64,000 nt of DNA from Chlorogloeopsis fritschii (GTDB lineage Bacteria > Cyanobacteriota > Cyanobacteriia > Cyanobacteriales > Nostocaceae): NCBI RefSeq assembly GCF_043099315.1, contig NZ_CP170748.1; one strand, written 5' to 3'. Under the pieces are notes generated by a model that worked only from the letters and a program-made list of their open reading frames with translations, was not told where the DNA came from and searched no databases. Shown in pieces: positions 1 to 8,098 of this stretch (positions within the stretch are counted from its first letter, which is position 1; every line of letters begins with the position of its first letter). Made by a program: the position numbers and the translations under genes.

Positions 1-99
1 TAGAATATATAGACAGCAGCCTGTGAGTGTGATCGCTGCCATACCCAATGAGGACTCACCGTAAGCTGAAAAACTCTTCGCCAACCGTCGGATGAATAA

Positions 100-255
100 C
101 AATTGTGTGCGCATACTCGTCAAAAGCGACTGTATTCGATAGGCGGTATTGTTGAGCAAGCTGGTGAGTTAGCAGGTTTACCTTTTCCAGTTCATGCCCA
201 TATGCTGCGGCATGGAACAGGTAACAATCTTTCTCAAACTATACTTAAAGCATAA
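100..255 (+). pseudogene. Tyrosine recombinase C-terminal fragment
   Basis: This frame encodes AGLPFPVHAHMLRHGTG, which matches the HxLRHxxG box of XerD/FimB-type tyrosine recombinases, where the Arg and His are catalytic. Upstream the frame is closed by a stop at 97-99. Downstream it runs off into unrelated residues and stops at 253-255, so the final His/Trp box and the Tyr nucleophile are missing. It is a remnant and cannot be active. An intact recombinase of a different type lies at 17152-18234. Family identification is solid for the motif; the exact ends of the homology are uncertain. Confidence 0.6.
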
Positions 256-286
256 TGTGATCCGAATTGTCCATAATTTCTTTTAC

Positions 287-775
287 TCAAGCAGATATTC
301 GTTGCATCACTTGCATCCTAACTGCATTTGCCGCAGCAGTTGCAATGTTTTCCCAGTCGCTATCAACAAGCAGAACTCCAAGTAACTGTCGCAAAATGTC
401 GGAATTTTGGATAAACTCTTCCCCATACAGGTCATTTTGCATCAAGATACCTTCAAGCATTGGTAATACAGATGCGGATGGCGATTTTAATCGGGATAAC
501 AAAAGCGATCGCGCAACAACAACCGCAGCTTCTTCTCCCACTCCTAAATTCCACTCGGAGAGCAGATGGCGGATTTCGCGGTTGAGTGAGACACGCAGTT
601 GCGTCATTCTGCCTAGCAAACCAGGATTTTTCAATAATGCACTTATAGCTGTTCCCCAATCCAACCCTGCTGTCACATCACAGTCAGCCTCGTCCTCGAT
701 ACGGATTGCTTCTTGAAATGATGCAGGGTGAAATAGTAAATCGATAGCTTCGCCAATAGTTATTTCTTCGTTCAT
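287..775 (-). CDS. Hypothetical protein, 162 aa
   Basis: I do not recognise the family. The protein is acidic and helix-rich, with no signal peptide, membrane segment or clear catalytic motif. The start is well supported: ATG at 775 has a GGAGG ribosome-binding site seven bases upstream. It begins 16 bases after the end of the acetyltransferase-like gene at 792-1346, on the same strand, so the two are probably co-transcribed and perhaps functionally linked. Codon use looks normal for the window and the frame is intact. Confidence 0.6.
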   Translation of the reverse strand: MNEEITIGEAIDLLFHPASFQEAIRIEDEADCDVTAGLDWGTAISALLKNPGLLGRMTQLRVSLNREIRHLLSEWNLGVGEEAAVVVARSLLLSRLKSPSASVLPMLEGILMQNDLYGEEFIQNSDILRQLLGVLLVDSDWENIATAAANAVRMQVMQRISA

Positions 776-791
776 TATTTTTCCTCCAGCA

Positions 792-1346
792 CTATCGTAA
801 TGGGCGGCGCAGCAAACCGTACTCGAAATATGTCATATCTTCGTACTCTTCTTCGGAACCAAAGTCAATCATGCCTTGATTTTCGTAAAACCGTTCGCTA
901 GAACGTAACGAGTGCAAGCCAACTCTCCCACCATATCCCAACTCGACGCTCCTAATTCGGGCGTATCGCAGCAATGCCGTCCCCACTCCCTTATATCGCG
1001 GTGGGCGTTGGATTTCCTTACGGTTCCACGGAGCTGAGGTGATGTACTGAATGTATACTAATCGCTGTCCGATAGCCTCTCGCGAACCGTGGAGTTGAGT
1101 TTCCACCATCATCAACCCTTGGGTGCAGCCTCCTACTTCGAGAGCGTAACCTTCTTCGTTTTCATTGTTGCTGATGTAGCCAAGTTTAAACAACCAATCC
1201 CAGAATTTATCCTCGGTCTGAAAAACACGTAATTGCTCGCGCCAAAGGTTTTCAAAATCATCAATGTGATTTTGTGCAAGTTCAACAATAACCCCATCGA
1301 TTAGTTGATTGTCAGTGCCACAATTTAACTGGACTTGTAAGCGCAC
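792..1346 (-). CDS. GNAT-family N-acetyltransferase
   Basis: The middle of the protein carries GVGTALLRYARI, the acetyl-CoA pyrophosphate-binding motif A of GNAT enzymes (R/QxxGxG/A), preceded by a lysine-rich strand. It is followed by GLHSLRSSERFYENQGM, the usual motif B with the Tyr-x-x-x-Gly that closes the fold. Length (about 184 aa) fits. The substrate cannot be told. GTG at 1346 is preferred over a TTG one codon upstream. The gene sits directly upstream of the 162-aa hypothetical gene and probably shares its transcript. Confidence 0.7.
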   Translation of the reverse strand: MRLQVQLNCGTDNQLIDGVIVELAQNHIDDFENLWREQLRVFQTEDKFWDWLFKLGYISNNENEEGYALEVGGCTQGLMMVETQLHGSREAIGQRLVYIQYITSAPWNRKEIQRPPRYKGVGTALLRYARIRSVELGYGGRVGLHSLRSSERFYENQGMIDFGSEEEYEDMTYFEYGLLRRPLR

Positions 1347-1443
1347 CAATTTACCTGATAATTAGACTTAATAATTAGACTTATTGTAATATTAAACTTA
1401 ATCCTTCAAGCTCTCTTTGGTGCAACTTGATAAAGAATGGGTA

Positions 1444-1869
1444 TTAGGAGATAATTGTTGTAATGCAATTAAGCAGTGGTCTACGATACTTAATATAAGC
1501 AGCGGTTGTTAGGCTTTTCTTTCCCTCATAATTGATGTAATTATATTCCTCTTGTAGCAAGAGTTTTTCAAAAATACCTAAATCTTTTAACGCTTTAACT
1601 TTTTCACTAAAAATCTCTACTTCTTCAACATACTGTGTGCGAGCATCGGCATTATCTTCAAGATATTGAAAAAACTCCCAATCAGCAATAATAAATTCAA
1701 ACTTACAAACGTTGAAGTTGTATGTCCTCACCCATACTTGACTGTATTGCTGTTCGTCTTTACCGCAATAAGTTTTGTAATAATCCCAAGCTTTTCTTAC
1801 CTCATTTGCATACCGTTTCCGTGTTGAATTACTGATTATTTGCTCGAATCGTGTATCAAGCAACCACAA
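1444..1869 (-). CDS. Hypothetical protein, probably 5'-truncated
   Basis: I do not recognise this 141-residue protein, which is rich in Tyr, Lys and Glu and has no obvious motif. The first usable start is a TTG at 1869, with a stop codon four codons upstream. That upstream stretch (about 1870-1891) encodes, on the opposite strand, the beginning of a helicase motif Ia that continues after the IS element. The reading frame therefore meets a recombination junction at about 1870, and the true N-terminus has probably been lost. Confidence 0.4.
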   Translation of the reverse strand: MWLLDTRFEQIISNSTRKRYANEVRKAWDYYKTYCGKDEQQYSQVWVRTYNFNVCKFEFIIADWEFFQYLEDNADARTQYVEEVEIFSEKVKALKDLGIFEKLLLQEEYNYINYEGKKSLTTAAYIKYRRPLLNCITTIIS

Positions 1870-1912
1870 ACAACGGCATTATATATTTTTCCTGAAGGGG
1901 AGACGAAATAAG

Positions 1913-3130
1913 CTACAACATAGACTCAATAAGCTTCATAGCTCTTAAACCTTGTTGATAATGCTTCCACTTATTACGATTAATTTTCATTAATTCTGCC
2001 ACTAATTCCACACAACTATCTTTAAAATTCACCCAAGTTTGACCATATAATCCGATATAAAAACTACTATGTCTCCGTTCTGAGCGACCATATTCTTTAA
2101 TACGAGCTACATATTTTTGGATTCCTTTACGTTTAATTTGTTGACCTTGAATTGTTGCTGAAGTGTAAGCAATCGCTATCAATAAAACCAGGGAAATAAA
2201 ACGTTCACTTTCCACATTAGTCTTTTCTAAATTATAACCACCTTTTTTGAAATCTCTAAACATCTCTACCCTTCGGGAACGCCAAGGGCGAACGATATCA
2301 AATCTCTTTTTGTAAGCAGCAATTGCTGACTTTAGGCTCTCAAAACTTGTTAAAATGAACCATCCTTCTGGGGGTGCTACTCCGTTAATTTTACGTTTCC
2401 ACTTGCCAGCAACATTAAAACTCATAAAACCCTGAGTCTTTGTCACTTTAACTCCTTTGATAAAAAAAGAAACTCCAGGTGTTAAACCCAAACTGCTTAA
2501 CTCTATAAAAATATCTTTTTTTACTTCCACAAATTCGTTCTTTTTTAATCGCAAACAAAAATATACATGACAACTCTGAAGATACTTTGCTAGTTTTACC
2601 GAGCAAAATTCTCTATCCCCTAACACACAGATTTTATAATTTTTCAATATGGGAATTACTTGAGATAATATTTTTTGCTGTTCCGTAATATTACTACTAC
2701 CTAATTTGGGCAACAAGCTAAAATATATTGGTATGGCTCTTTTATCCCAAATCATACTGACCATTAATAAGTTTATCCGACTCCAATTAGTTCTATCAAT
2801 TGCTATATAAATAATCTTTTCATCTCTAAAGTATGTTGCTAGTAATTCTTGAACAATTGGCAACCAAATTTTTTCAATTGTGAGATTTGGCAATGATAAA
2901 AATCTTTGTATTCTTTTTCTTCTGCTTTCAAATTTAATTGCCAAAGGTAGTGCATTCGCTAACTTTTCTAAAGTTACTTCTTTAATTGACTGTAACAGAT
3001 GTATCAAAATTTTTAGCAACAGATATTCTGCTAAACTCAATTGACTTTTTAATTGCTTTTGGTACAATGTAGCTAACATTATCATTAAGTAAGTATTCTT
3101 GACAAAACTAGACCTACCTTTTTTTATCAC
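1913..3130 (-). CDS. IS4-family DDE transposase with a 9-residue insertion at its catalytic Glu
   Basis: This 405-residue protein catalyses cut-and-paste transposition. The first catalytic Asp is in IAIDRTNW and the second in LGDREF, both typical for IS4. The third region should be the Y(2)R(3)E(6)K signature. Here it reads YKKRFDI, then nine extra residues VRPWRSRRV, then EMFRDFKK. Deleting those nine residues gives a perfect signature, so a 27-bp repeat has entered in frame immediately before the catalytic Glu. The rest of the protein looks intact. Whether the enzyme still works is doubtful. Confidence 0.88.
   Translation of the reverse strand: MIKKGRSSFVKNTYLMIMLATLYQKQLKSQLSLAEYLLLKILIHLLQSIKEVTLEKLANALPLAIKFESRRKRIQRFLSLPNLTIEKIWLPIVQELLATYFRDEKIIYIAIDRTNWSRINLLMVSMIWDKRAIPIYFSLLPKLGSSNITEQQKILSQVIPILKNYKICVLGDREFCSVKLAKYLQSCHVYFCLRLKKNEFVEVKKDIFIELSSLGLTPGVSFFIKGVKVTKTQGFMSFNVAGKWKRKINGVAPPEGWFILTSFESLKSAIAAYKKRFDIVRPWRSRRVEMFRDFKKGGYNLEKTNVESERFISLVLLIAIAYTSATIQGQQIKRKGIQKYVARIKEYGRSERRHSSFYIGLYGQTWVNFKDSCVELVAELMKINRNKWKHYQQGLRAMKLIESML
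2267..2293 (-). repeat. Small dispersed repeat inserted in frame in the transposase
   Basis: This 27-base block contains the core GGCGTTCCCGAAGGG on the minus strand. It interrupts the conserved Y(2)R(3)E(6)K signature by exactly nine codons. A related core, GGCGTTCCCGCAGGG, occurs near 16777-16791 inside a second disrupted gene. Repeats of this kind and size are known as small dispersed repeats in Nostoc-like genomes. That this block is a member is an inference from sequence resemblance and from its position inside a conserved motif. Confidence 0.7.
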
Positions 3131-3186
3131 AAAACGCTACCCACCTTACACTCCAAGCTTTTTAGGCTGCTTCGTCCCCCCTTCAG

Positions 3187-3410
3187 ATATTTTTCCACTC
3201 AAGGCATTAGCCCTCGACCAAATGCGAAAATTGCGATCGCTGGTGAAGGCAATGCCCAACAATCGTCTTAAACTCGCATTAATGACAGGAGATACACCAG
3301 CCAACGATCGGCAACGCTTGTTTATTCCCAATCCCCCCAACATCTTGGCAGTCAGTCCCGACTTATTGCACCACTATCTTTATAACGTGCGCCGTCGAAA
3401 GGTTTACTAG
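3187..3410 (+). pseudogene. DEAD/DEAH helicase fragment split by the IS element
   Basis: The reading frame gives FPLKALALDQMRKL (motif Ia), LALMTGDTP and ILAVSPDLLHH (motif Ib region). These match the same region of the helicase at 49728-52420, which reads LKALAFDQ, INGDTS and ICVTPDVWHH. About 22 bases of the same frame lie on the other side of the IS element at 1870-1891. Walker A, the DEAH box and the whole C-terminal RecA domain are missing. The frame ends at 3410. It is a dead internal fragment of a Lhr- or DUF1998-type helicase. Confidence 0.65.
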
Positions 3411-3451
3411 GGTTTATTCAAAGAGAAACACAACGCCTTGGGTTAGGTTAT

Positions 3452-3976
3452 TTAACAAGCAAGGTTGCGGTGTTCTACAGTTCGTTGACAGGCGATCGCC
3501 TCACCAATACGCTTGAGAATTTGCAAAATTTCATACAGTTCTTTTTTCGATGTAAACAGCGCAAAAACTCTTGACAGATCATATTGAGGAGTTTCTGCTT
3601 GCGTCAATTTAATAAACAAAACATCGTCCCCATTAGTCACCATACCAAACACAGGTTTATCGGGATGGGGGTTAGCCATCAGATAAGCCAGTGCTTGCGG
3701 TAAAGCCGACCAAACTGAAAGCGTAGTTTTTTTGGACTACAACACCACAACCCAAAACTGATTTTGTAGCACCAATACGTCAATCCGTCCACGTAGTAAC
3801 TCCTCTCCATCATTTAGCACCAGATCTACGGATGATTCCGCCTTGATTCTGAAAGGAGGGTCGTAAAATCCTGCCAGTGCCAGCAAGGGAGATACTACTA
3901 ACAACATCACAGTCCCTTCTAATAAATCACCTTCGCCACAGTGATAGAGATACCTTACAAGGGTCTGGAGCAGCAT
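3452..3976 (-). pseudogene. Type I restriction R-like small protein, broken by an in-frame amber stop
   Basis: Two segments lie in the same frame, separated only by TAG at 3737-3739. The first has VSPLLALAGFYDPPFRI, then GRIDVLVLQNQFWVVVL. After the stop comes SKKTTLSVWSALPQALAYL, then ANPHPDKPVFGMVTNG. Together they match the cyanobacterial small proteins annotated as restriction endonuclease subunit R, where the sequence after the VVVL-like strand is usually E-S-K. A single GAG to TAG change explains the stop. The usual N-terminal 50-60 residues are also absent, and the frame meets another gene fragment near 3960. Confidence 0.65.
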
Positions 3977-4134
3977 TTACTCGTGCTGCGATAAAACGCG
4001 GCATCGAATTCAAAATTGTCCATGTGTGGAAGACTTCAAGTAAACAAGAAGCCCGTCAGCTTGAAATTCAACTCAAAAGATATAAAAACCATGCACAATT
4101 ATTAAGGAGAGTGCAAAATGTCAAAAAGAATTAG
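3961..4134 (+). pseudogene. C-terminal fragment resembling GIY-YIG-like nuclease tails
   Basis: From about 3961 the frame reads GSGAAFTRAAIKRGIEF, followed by IVHVWKTSSKQEARQLE and a basic tail. The pattern of small residues, G-I-x-F-x-V-V-x-x-W and R-x-L-E-x-x-L-K resembles the C-terminal part of short GIY-YIG-related proteins, but the GIY and YIG strands are missing. The upstream part of the frame overlaps the restriction-like pseudogene on the other strand. Both fragments break off at about 3960, so this is probably a recombination junction. The family call is tentative. Confidence 0.35.
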
Positions 4135-4405
4135 ACAAAAACTAGGTAGATACCATTTAAGACGTAAATTAAGTGGGAAAGTTTTGCTATCAAGGTTACA
4201 AGCTTTAGTTGCTATCAACAGAACCATCAAGAAAAAACCTGTACAACTGCAAGGAAATTCATTCGCAATAACAATATTCAACCGCCATGTGTTATCACAG
4301 TACTCAAGATATCGGGTAGTGAAGAAAAATTTTTCTTGTCAAACAATGGATTATTTAGCTATAAATATGCCATTGAAAATCACAAATTATTCTCACCTGA
4401 AATAG
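4118..4405 (+). CDS. Small basic hypothetical protein, 95 aa
   Basis: I do not recognise the family. The start ATG at 4118 has a good AAGGAG ribosome-binding site and overlaps the end of the preceding fragment by 17 bases, which is the usual arrangement of a translationally coupled downstream gene. The product is very basic (KRIRQKLGRYHLRRK at the N-terminus) and could bind nucleic acid, but no fold can be assigned. Because its partner upstream is truncated, it may itself no longer be expressed. Confidence 0.4.
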   Translation: MSKRIRQKLGRYHLRRKLSGKVLLSRLQALVAINRTIKKKPVQLQGNSFAITIFNRHVLSQYSRYRVVKKNFSCQTMDYLAINMPLKITNYSHLK

Positions 4406-4931
4406 CGTCCGTCGCTAGTTAAATCAGCCTTAAATTGAATCGACTATAGCCTGTCATATCTGGCAGGCTAAAAACGAACACTACTTGCTTGGTTTCGGGA
4501 GCATCCTCTTTTGGTAGAAAGACTCAAATAGCAAGCAAATCATTGAGATATCTGGTTGCAAGGAAAAAGACTGATTCGAGAGTTTTATTTTTTCTGTAAT
4601 TGTTTCTCTGTCGTCAAGAGCTTATTTGAGCTATCAGTAAGTAGGTAGGCGCTAAAAAACACAACTATATTAAAAAATGTAAATCGCTTAAAAGCTTAGA
4701 TTTAAAGGTTTTTTGGTGCTTTACATAAGTTTACGTAGTTTGGTTAAATTGTGCCTACCTACTTACAGGGTCAAATATTTAACTTCCCTAAGCTTCATGA
4801 ATATAGTTTTTTTCATGAATCATTTAGGGTTGCTATATCTAGTGCCTACCAACAATTACCATAATTGCGGCTATACTTGAAATAAGTTCTGCAATTAATA
4901 CTTAAATTGCAACAAATTTTATAAAGAATAA
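4406..4931. other. Intergenic region holding an inverted-repeat element
   Basis: No gene is visible. The region is AT-rich and contains the 130-bp inverted-repeat element at 4637-4766. A partial extra copy of the motif, GTGCCTACCAAC, lies at about 4841. It separates the small basic gene from the convergent radical SAM gene. Confidence 0.5.
4637..4766. repeat. 130-bp element with perfect 14-bp inverted ends
   Basis: GTAAGTAGGTAGGC at 4637-4650 is the exact reverse complement of GCCTACCTACTTAC at 4753-4766. The roughly 100 bases between are AT-rich and not self-complementary. The size and ends fit a miniature inverted-repeat element. No clear target duplication is visible, and no transposase with such ends is present in this window, so mobility is only inferred. 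Confidence 0.5.
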
Positions 4932-5925
4932 CTATGTTATGGATGGCCTCAAGTTAGTTAAATCCTCCTGATTTTCGTAGTCAGACCAATGCTCAGATGT
5001 TGGTTTGTACCACCAATACTCTAAAATTTTTGAATCAACAAATCCTGTAAGTTCTTGGTCAGGCCATATATGTAGGCGTTCTAAACATCCAGTGCTATTA
5101 GCAGCTTTTTCAAAAGCTTCCCATTGCTCAATAAAATGTTTCGCCCAGGTTTTTTTAGTCATAATAGGTTTAATAAAGTCTAGACCTGCTGCCAACATTC
5201 TTTTTCCATTTGTTCCTCTTGCATTGATTGGCTCCCAGAACATAACCTCTGGTTCTATCTCTAATATTTTGTCTAGATAAAAAATGAAATCTTCTAGCGT
5301 TATTTGAGGAGGGGTTGGAGCAACTGCAACATAAAGCCTACATCCTGCTTTACGACCTTCCAAAAGAGCTTTGAACCGGAGAGAAGGTGGAGGAGAACCT
5401 GGCTCAATTTGGCGACTGAGTGTATCATTTAAGTATGGTATACTCATACCTACTGTGACATTAGGATTAACAAGAATGTCTAAGTCGTTTAGCCAAAGGA
5501 GCCCACGAGTAAGAATCCTAACTCTTTTGTTATGCTTCAATAAAGTTTCAACAGCCATACGTGTTATATCTGCTGTTTGTTTGTTTTGGTAAGGATCAGT
5601 GCCGGAACAAAGAAGAACCACGCCCTTACCAGCGGGAGTTTCATGCCATACTCTTTTGCTCACCAATGAACTTTCTAATTTTTCGGGTAGGTCTTTTTCG
5701 GATAAAAAGATATTTTCCCCAATCCATTTGAGGATCATTAACACCTTTGTCTTTGAGATAAGGTTGCCTTGCTCTAATTACTGGTGTAGAAGGCACATAA
5801 CAAAAAGTGCATCCATGAATACAACCTGATGCTACGTTAATTACGTAATCACATAACCCTTTCTTATAAAGGGCGCTTTTCTGAAGAGGATTAGCAATAT
5901 TTTCAGAGCCTTGAGTAATAGTCAT
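4932..5925 (-). pseudogene. SPL-like radical SAM protein, frameshifted
   Basis: The N-terminal segment (5641-5925) has SGCIHGCTFCYVPSTP, the CxxxCxxC cluster that binds the 4Fe-4S/SAM centre. The C-terminal segment (4932-5744) continues with DLPEKLESSLVSKRVW, then LLCSGTDPYQ and GMSIPYLND, as in spore-photolyase-like radical SAM proteins. The two frames join at a run of five T (minus strand) at about 5709-5713; one T fewer or two more restores a single 330-residue protein. The gene diverges from the TcmP-like gene at 6047, a pairing I recall for TcmP families. Either a real loss or a homopolymer error. Confidence 0.65.
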
Positions 5926-6046
5926 ATTTAACTGTCTTAGTTTAGAAATAATCGTAATAATTTTAAATCTTGTAAAAATTAACTTTAATATAAAAATTAG
6001 TATAATCTCTGTTAACTATTGAGTAATATTTAAGGAAATCAAATTA

Positions 6047-7428
6047 ATGTCTAGAAAAAAGAAATATAGTTGGAGTGCTGACGGGAAAGAAATTCCAGAT
6101 ATACCTGCTTATGCCAAAGGTAAACACTTAGTTTTACAAGAATATATAAAAAATTGGATAGAAGTAATTTGTGGTCACTGTGTTTTCGGTCCTGAGAAAC
6201 TTACATTAATAGATGGGTTTTGTGGTGGGGGTGTATATAGGGATGGCGAACAGTATTGGGATGGATCAGCCATAAGAATGATTAGGATGGTTGAGGAAGG
6301 TCTACTAAAGGTTCAAGAAAGAAAACCTTGGTACAATCCTGATATCAACTTTATATTTATTGATAATAACATAGAACACACAGCTTGTCTAGAATTACAA
6401 CTTAAAAAAGCAGGTTTTGAGCATTATCTGGTATCAGGCAAATGTCAAATAATTACTAATAATTTTCTAAACGAATTAGATAAATGCCTTAATATAATCC
6501 GAGTAAGACGAGGCTATTCGTTCTTTTTTTAGATCCTTTTGGATTAGACATTCAGCCAGCAGTTGTTAGAGAAATAATATCACTTGGTCGATCTGAAGTT
6601 TTATTAACTCATATGCTTTCTGGATTGGTAAGGATATTAACTAGGCGGGAAGATAGATATAAAAAGTTTTTTCATGAATTTGAAGCAGATGAATACTATA
6701 CAGATCTAGCCGAGCAAAAAGATTTTCGTAACAGGCAAGCTTATTTAAGAAATCAAGGTTTATTACTATATAGGCAAGAAGGTAATGTTAAATATGCTTG
6801 GACATTTGCAATTATGAAAAATATTAAGACAGTTGAGTACTATTTGATTCATTTATCTAGTAATTCAACAGCCTTAGAAGTTATGAAACGAACTTTATTT
6901 AAATATAATAACTTAGAATATCAATATCATTATGGTGTTTATGGTTTAGGCTTTAGAGAACTTGAGTATTATGAACATAATCTGAGCATATATAATATTT
7001 CTCAGCAAAATCTAAATGATTGTATAGATGATTTAGCTGAACAGCTAATGCAGCTTGTATATGAAGAAGAAGATGGGATAACGTTTGAAAAACTTTATTT
7101 ACAAACTACCCAAACTAATCCAGCCACGATACCTCTTTATATGCAAGCTTTAATTCAACAAAGACTTGAACAAGATATTAAAATTATTAGACAAAAAAAG
7201 CTAACGCAATCAAGAAACATAAAAAATGATGATTTGATTATAAAATCCAGAGATACACCTTTATGGATTCCTGGACTAACAAATAGGTTTGAAAAAGTAA
7301 ATAAAATCGATAGCAATCAAAAAATAAATAGGGAAAATCAAACAACTAAGAAAAGAAGGTTAAAACCGCAAGAAACTACTTTATGGATTCCTGGACTATC
7401 AGCAGATTTTAATAATGAAGATGACTAA
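6047..7428 (+). pseudogene. tcmP: Three-Cys-motif partner protein TcmP-like, frameshifted
   Basis: The first segment (6047-6532) has YAKGKHLVLQEYIKNW and LIDGFCGGGVY, the SAM-methyltransferase-like N-terminus typical of TcmP. It stops at a run of seven T at about 6524-6530. One base frame change continues into DPFGLDIQPAVVREI and LLTHMLSGLVRIL, the expected next motif (DPFG), and on to 7428. TcmP proteins are genomic partners of radical SAM three-Cys proteins; their reaction is unknown. The C-terminus repeats TPLWIPGL and TTLWIPGL about 40 residues apart, an unusual feature. One extra T would repair the gene. Confidence 0.65.
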
Positions 7429-8098
7429 TCTTTATTTTTTAATCATCTTTAGCCATATCTTCGGCATAAAAATAGCATTAGTATCTGCCGTAAATCCCAT
7501 TATTGGTTTGATGTTCAGTATGGTTAAGGTTGTGGTTTCTTGTATTACACAGACTCAGCCACACAAAATTATTGGGAAAAAGCTGCAATTGCAATATTAA
7601 TGGCTAGTTTCGCGCAAGCAAATAATACCTCGGAAGCTGAACCATTGTCATAACTAAAAGGGGACTGCACTGAGAAAGAGCAGTTTTCAAGACCTCTGCT
7701 CAATGACACTTATAGCAGAAATCGCTGCAAAAAGGCTGCACCATCTTTGGGCAGTTCCACAAGGACGGCAATACCTTATAATCGCGCTGGCGGATGATAC
7801 TGCGAGTACAAATATTGAGCAACAAGCGAATGATTAAGTTCCCACCAAGAAAAGCTTTTTACTAAGGTAAAAAATCTCAAAAAATCTGATAAATCAGAAA
7901 AATAGCCTAAACAATGGCAAAAAATTTTTGTATTGTTATGATTGATGTAGCAAATAATATAGCAGATGCAGCTTACGTACTATGCCATAGACAATCGCCG
8001 ATTATTGAGTAAACAAACTTGCAATTGAAGGCGAACTCTATTGCATTTTAATATAAAATGCAATCTGCTTTTTACAAGAGCACTCTTTGGGGGCTTGC
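7429..8098. other. Gene-poor stretch with short coding remnants
   Basis: About 670 bases without a convincing gene. One frame at 7530-7653 reads FLYYTDSATQNYWEKAAIA, then ASFAQANN, with protein-like composition but with no start and with a stop codon upstream. A 44-codon frame follows at 7703-7837. Both may be remnants of one deleted gene. No repeat or RNA structure was recognised. Confidence 0.3.
7703..7837 (+). CDS. Possible 44-aa peptide or gene remnant
   Basis: ATG at 7703 opens a 44-codon frame with AAKRLHHLWAVPQGRQY followed by LIIALADDT. The composition looks coding, but no ribosome-binding site is visible and I do not recognise the family. It is more likely the tail of a decayed gene than an active small protein. 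Confidence 0.22.
   Translation: MTLIAEIAAKRLHHLWAVPQGRQYLIIALADDTASTNIEQQAND

Larger units (their letters stand above)
1892..3186 (-). mobile_element. Complete IS4-family insertion sequence, about 1.3 kb
   Basis: The ends are imperfect 16-bp inverted repeats: CTGAAGGGGAGACGAA at 1892-1907 and TTCGTCCCCCCTTCAG at 3171-3186, with one mismatch. They are flanked by an identical 9-bp direct repeat, ATATTTTTC (1883-1891 and 3187-3195), the target duplication length usual for IS4/IS10-type elements. The single gene inside (1913-3130, minus) is a DDE transposase. Removing the element and one copy of the duplication restores a helicase reading frame across the site (TALYIFPLKALALDQ), which independently confirms the boundaries. 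Confidence 0.9.

Noticed and set aside
4637..4766. Inverted element considered as an integron attC site
   Set aside because: No GTTRRRY-type core sites and no integron integrase in the window.
7415..7600. 61-residue hydrophobic frame after tcmP
   Set aside because: It starts inside the end of tcmP and another frame in the same stretch looks more coding-like; probably chance.
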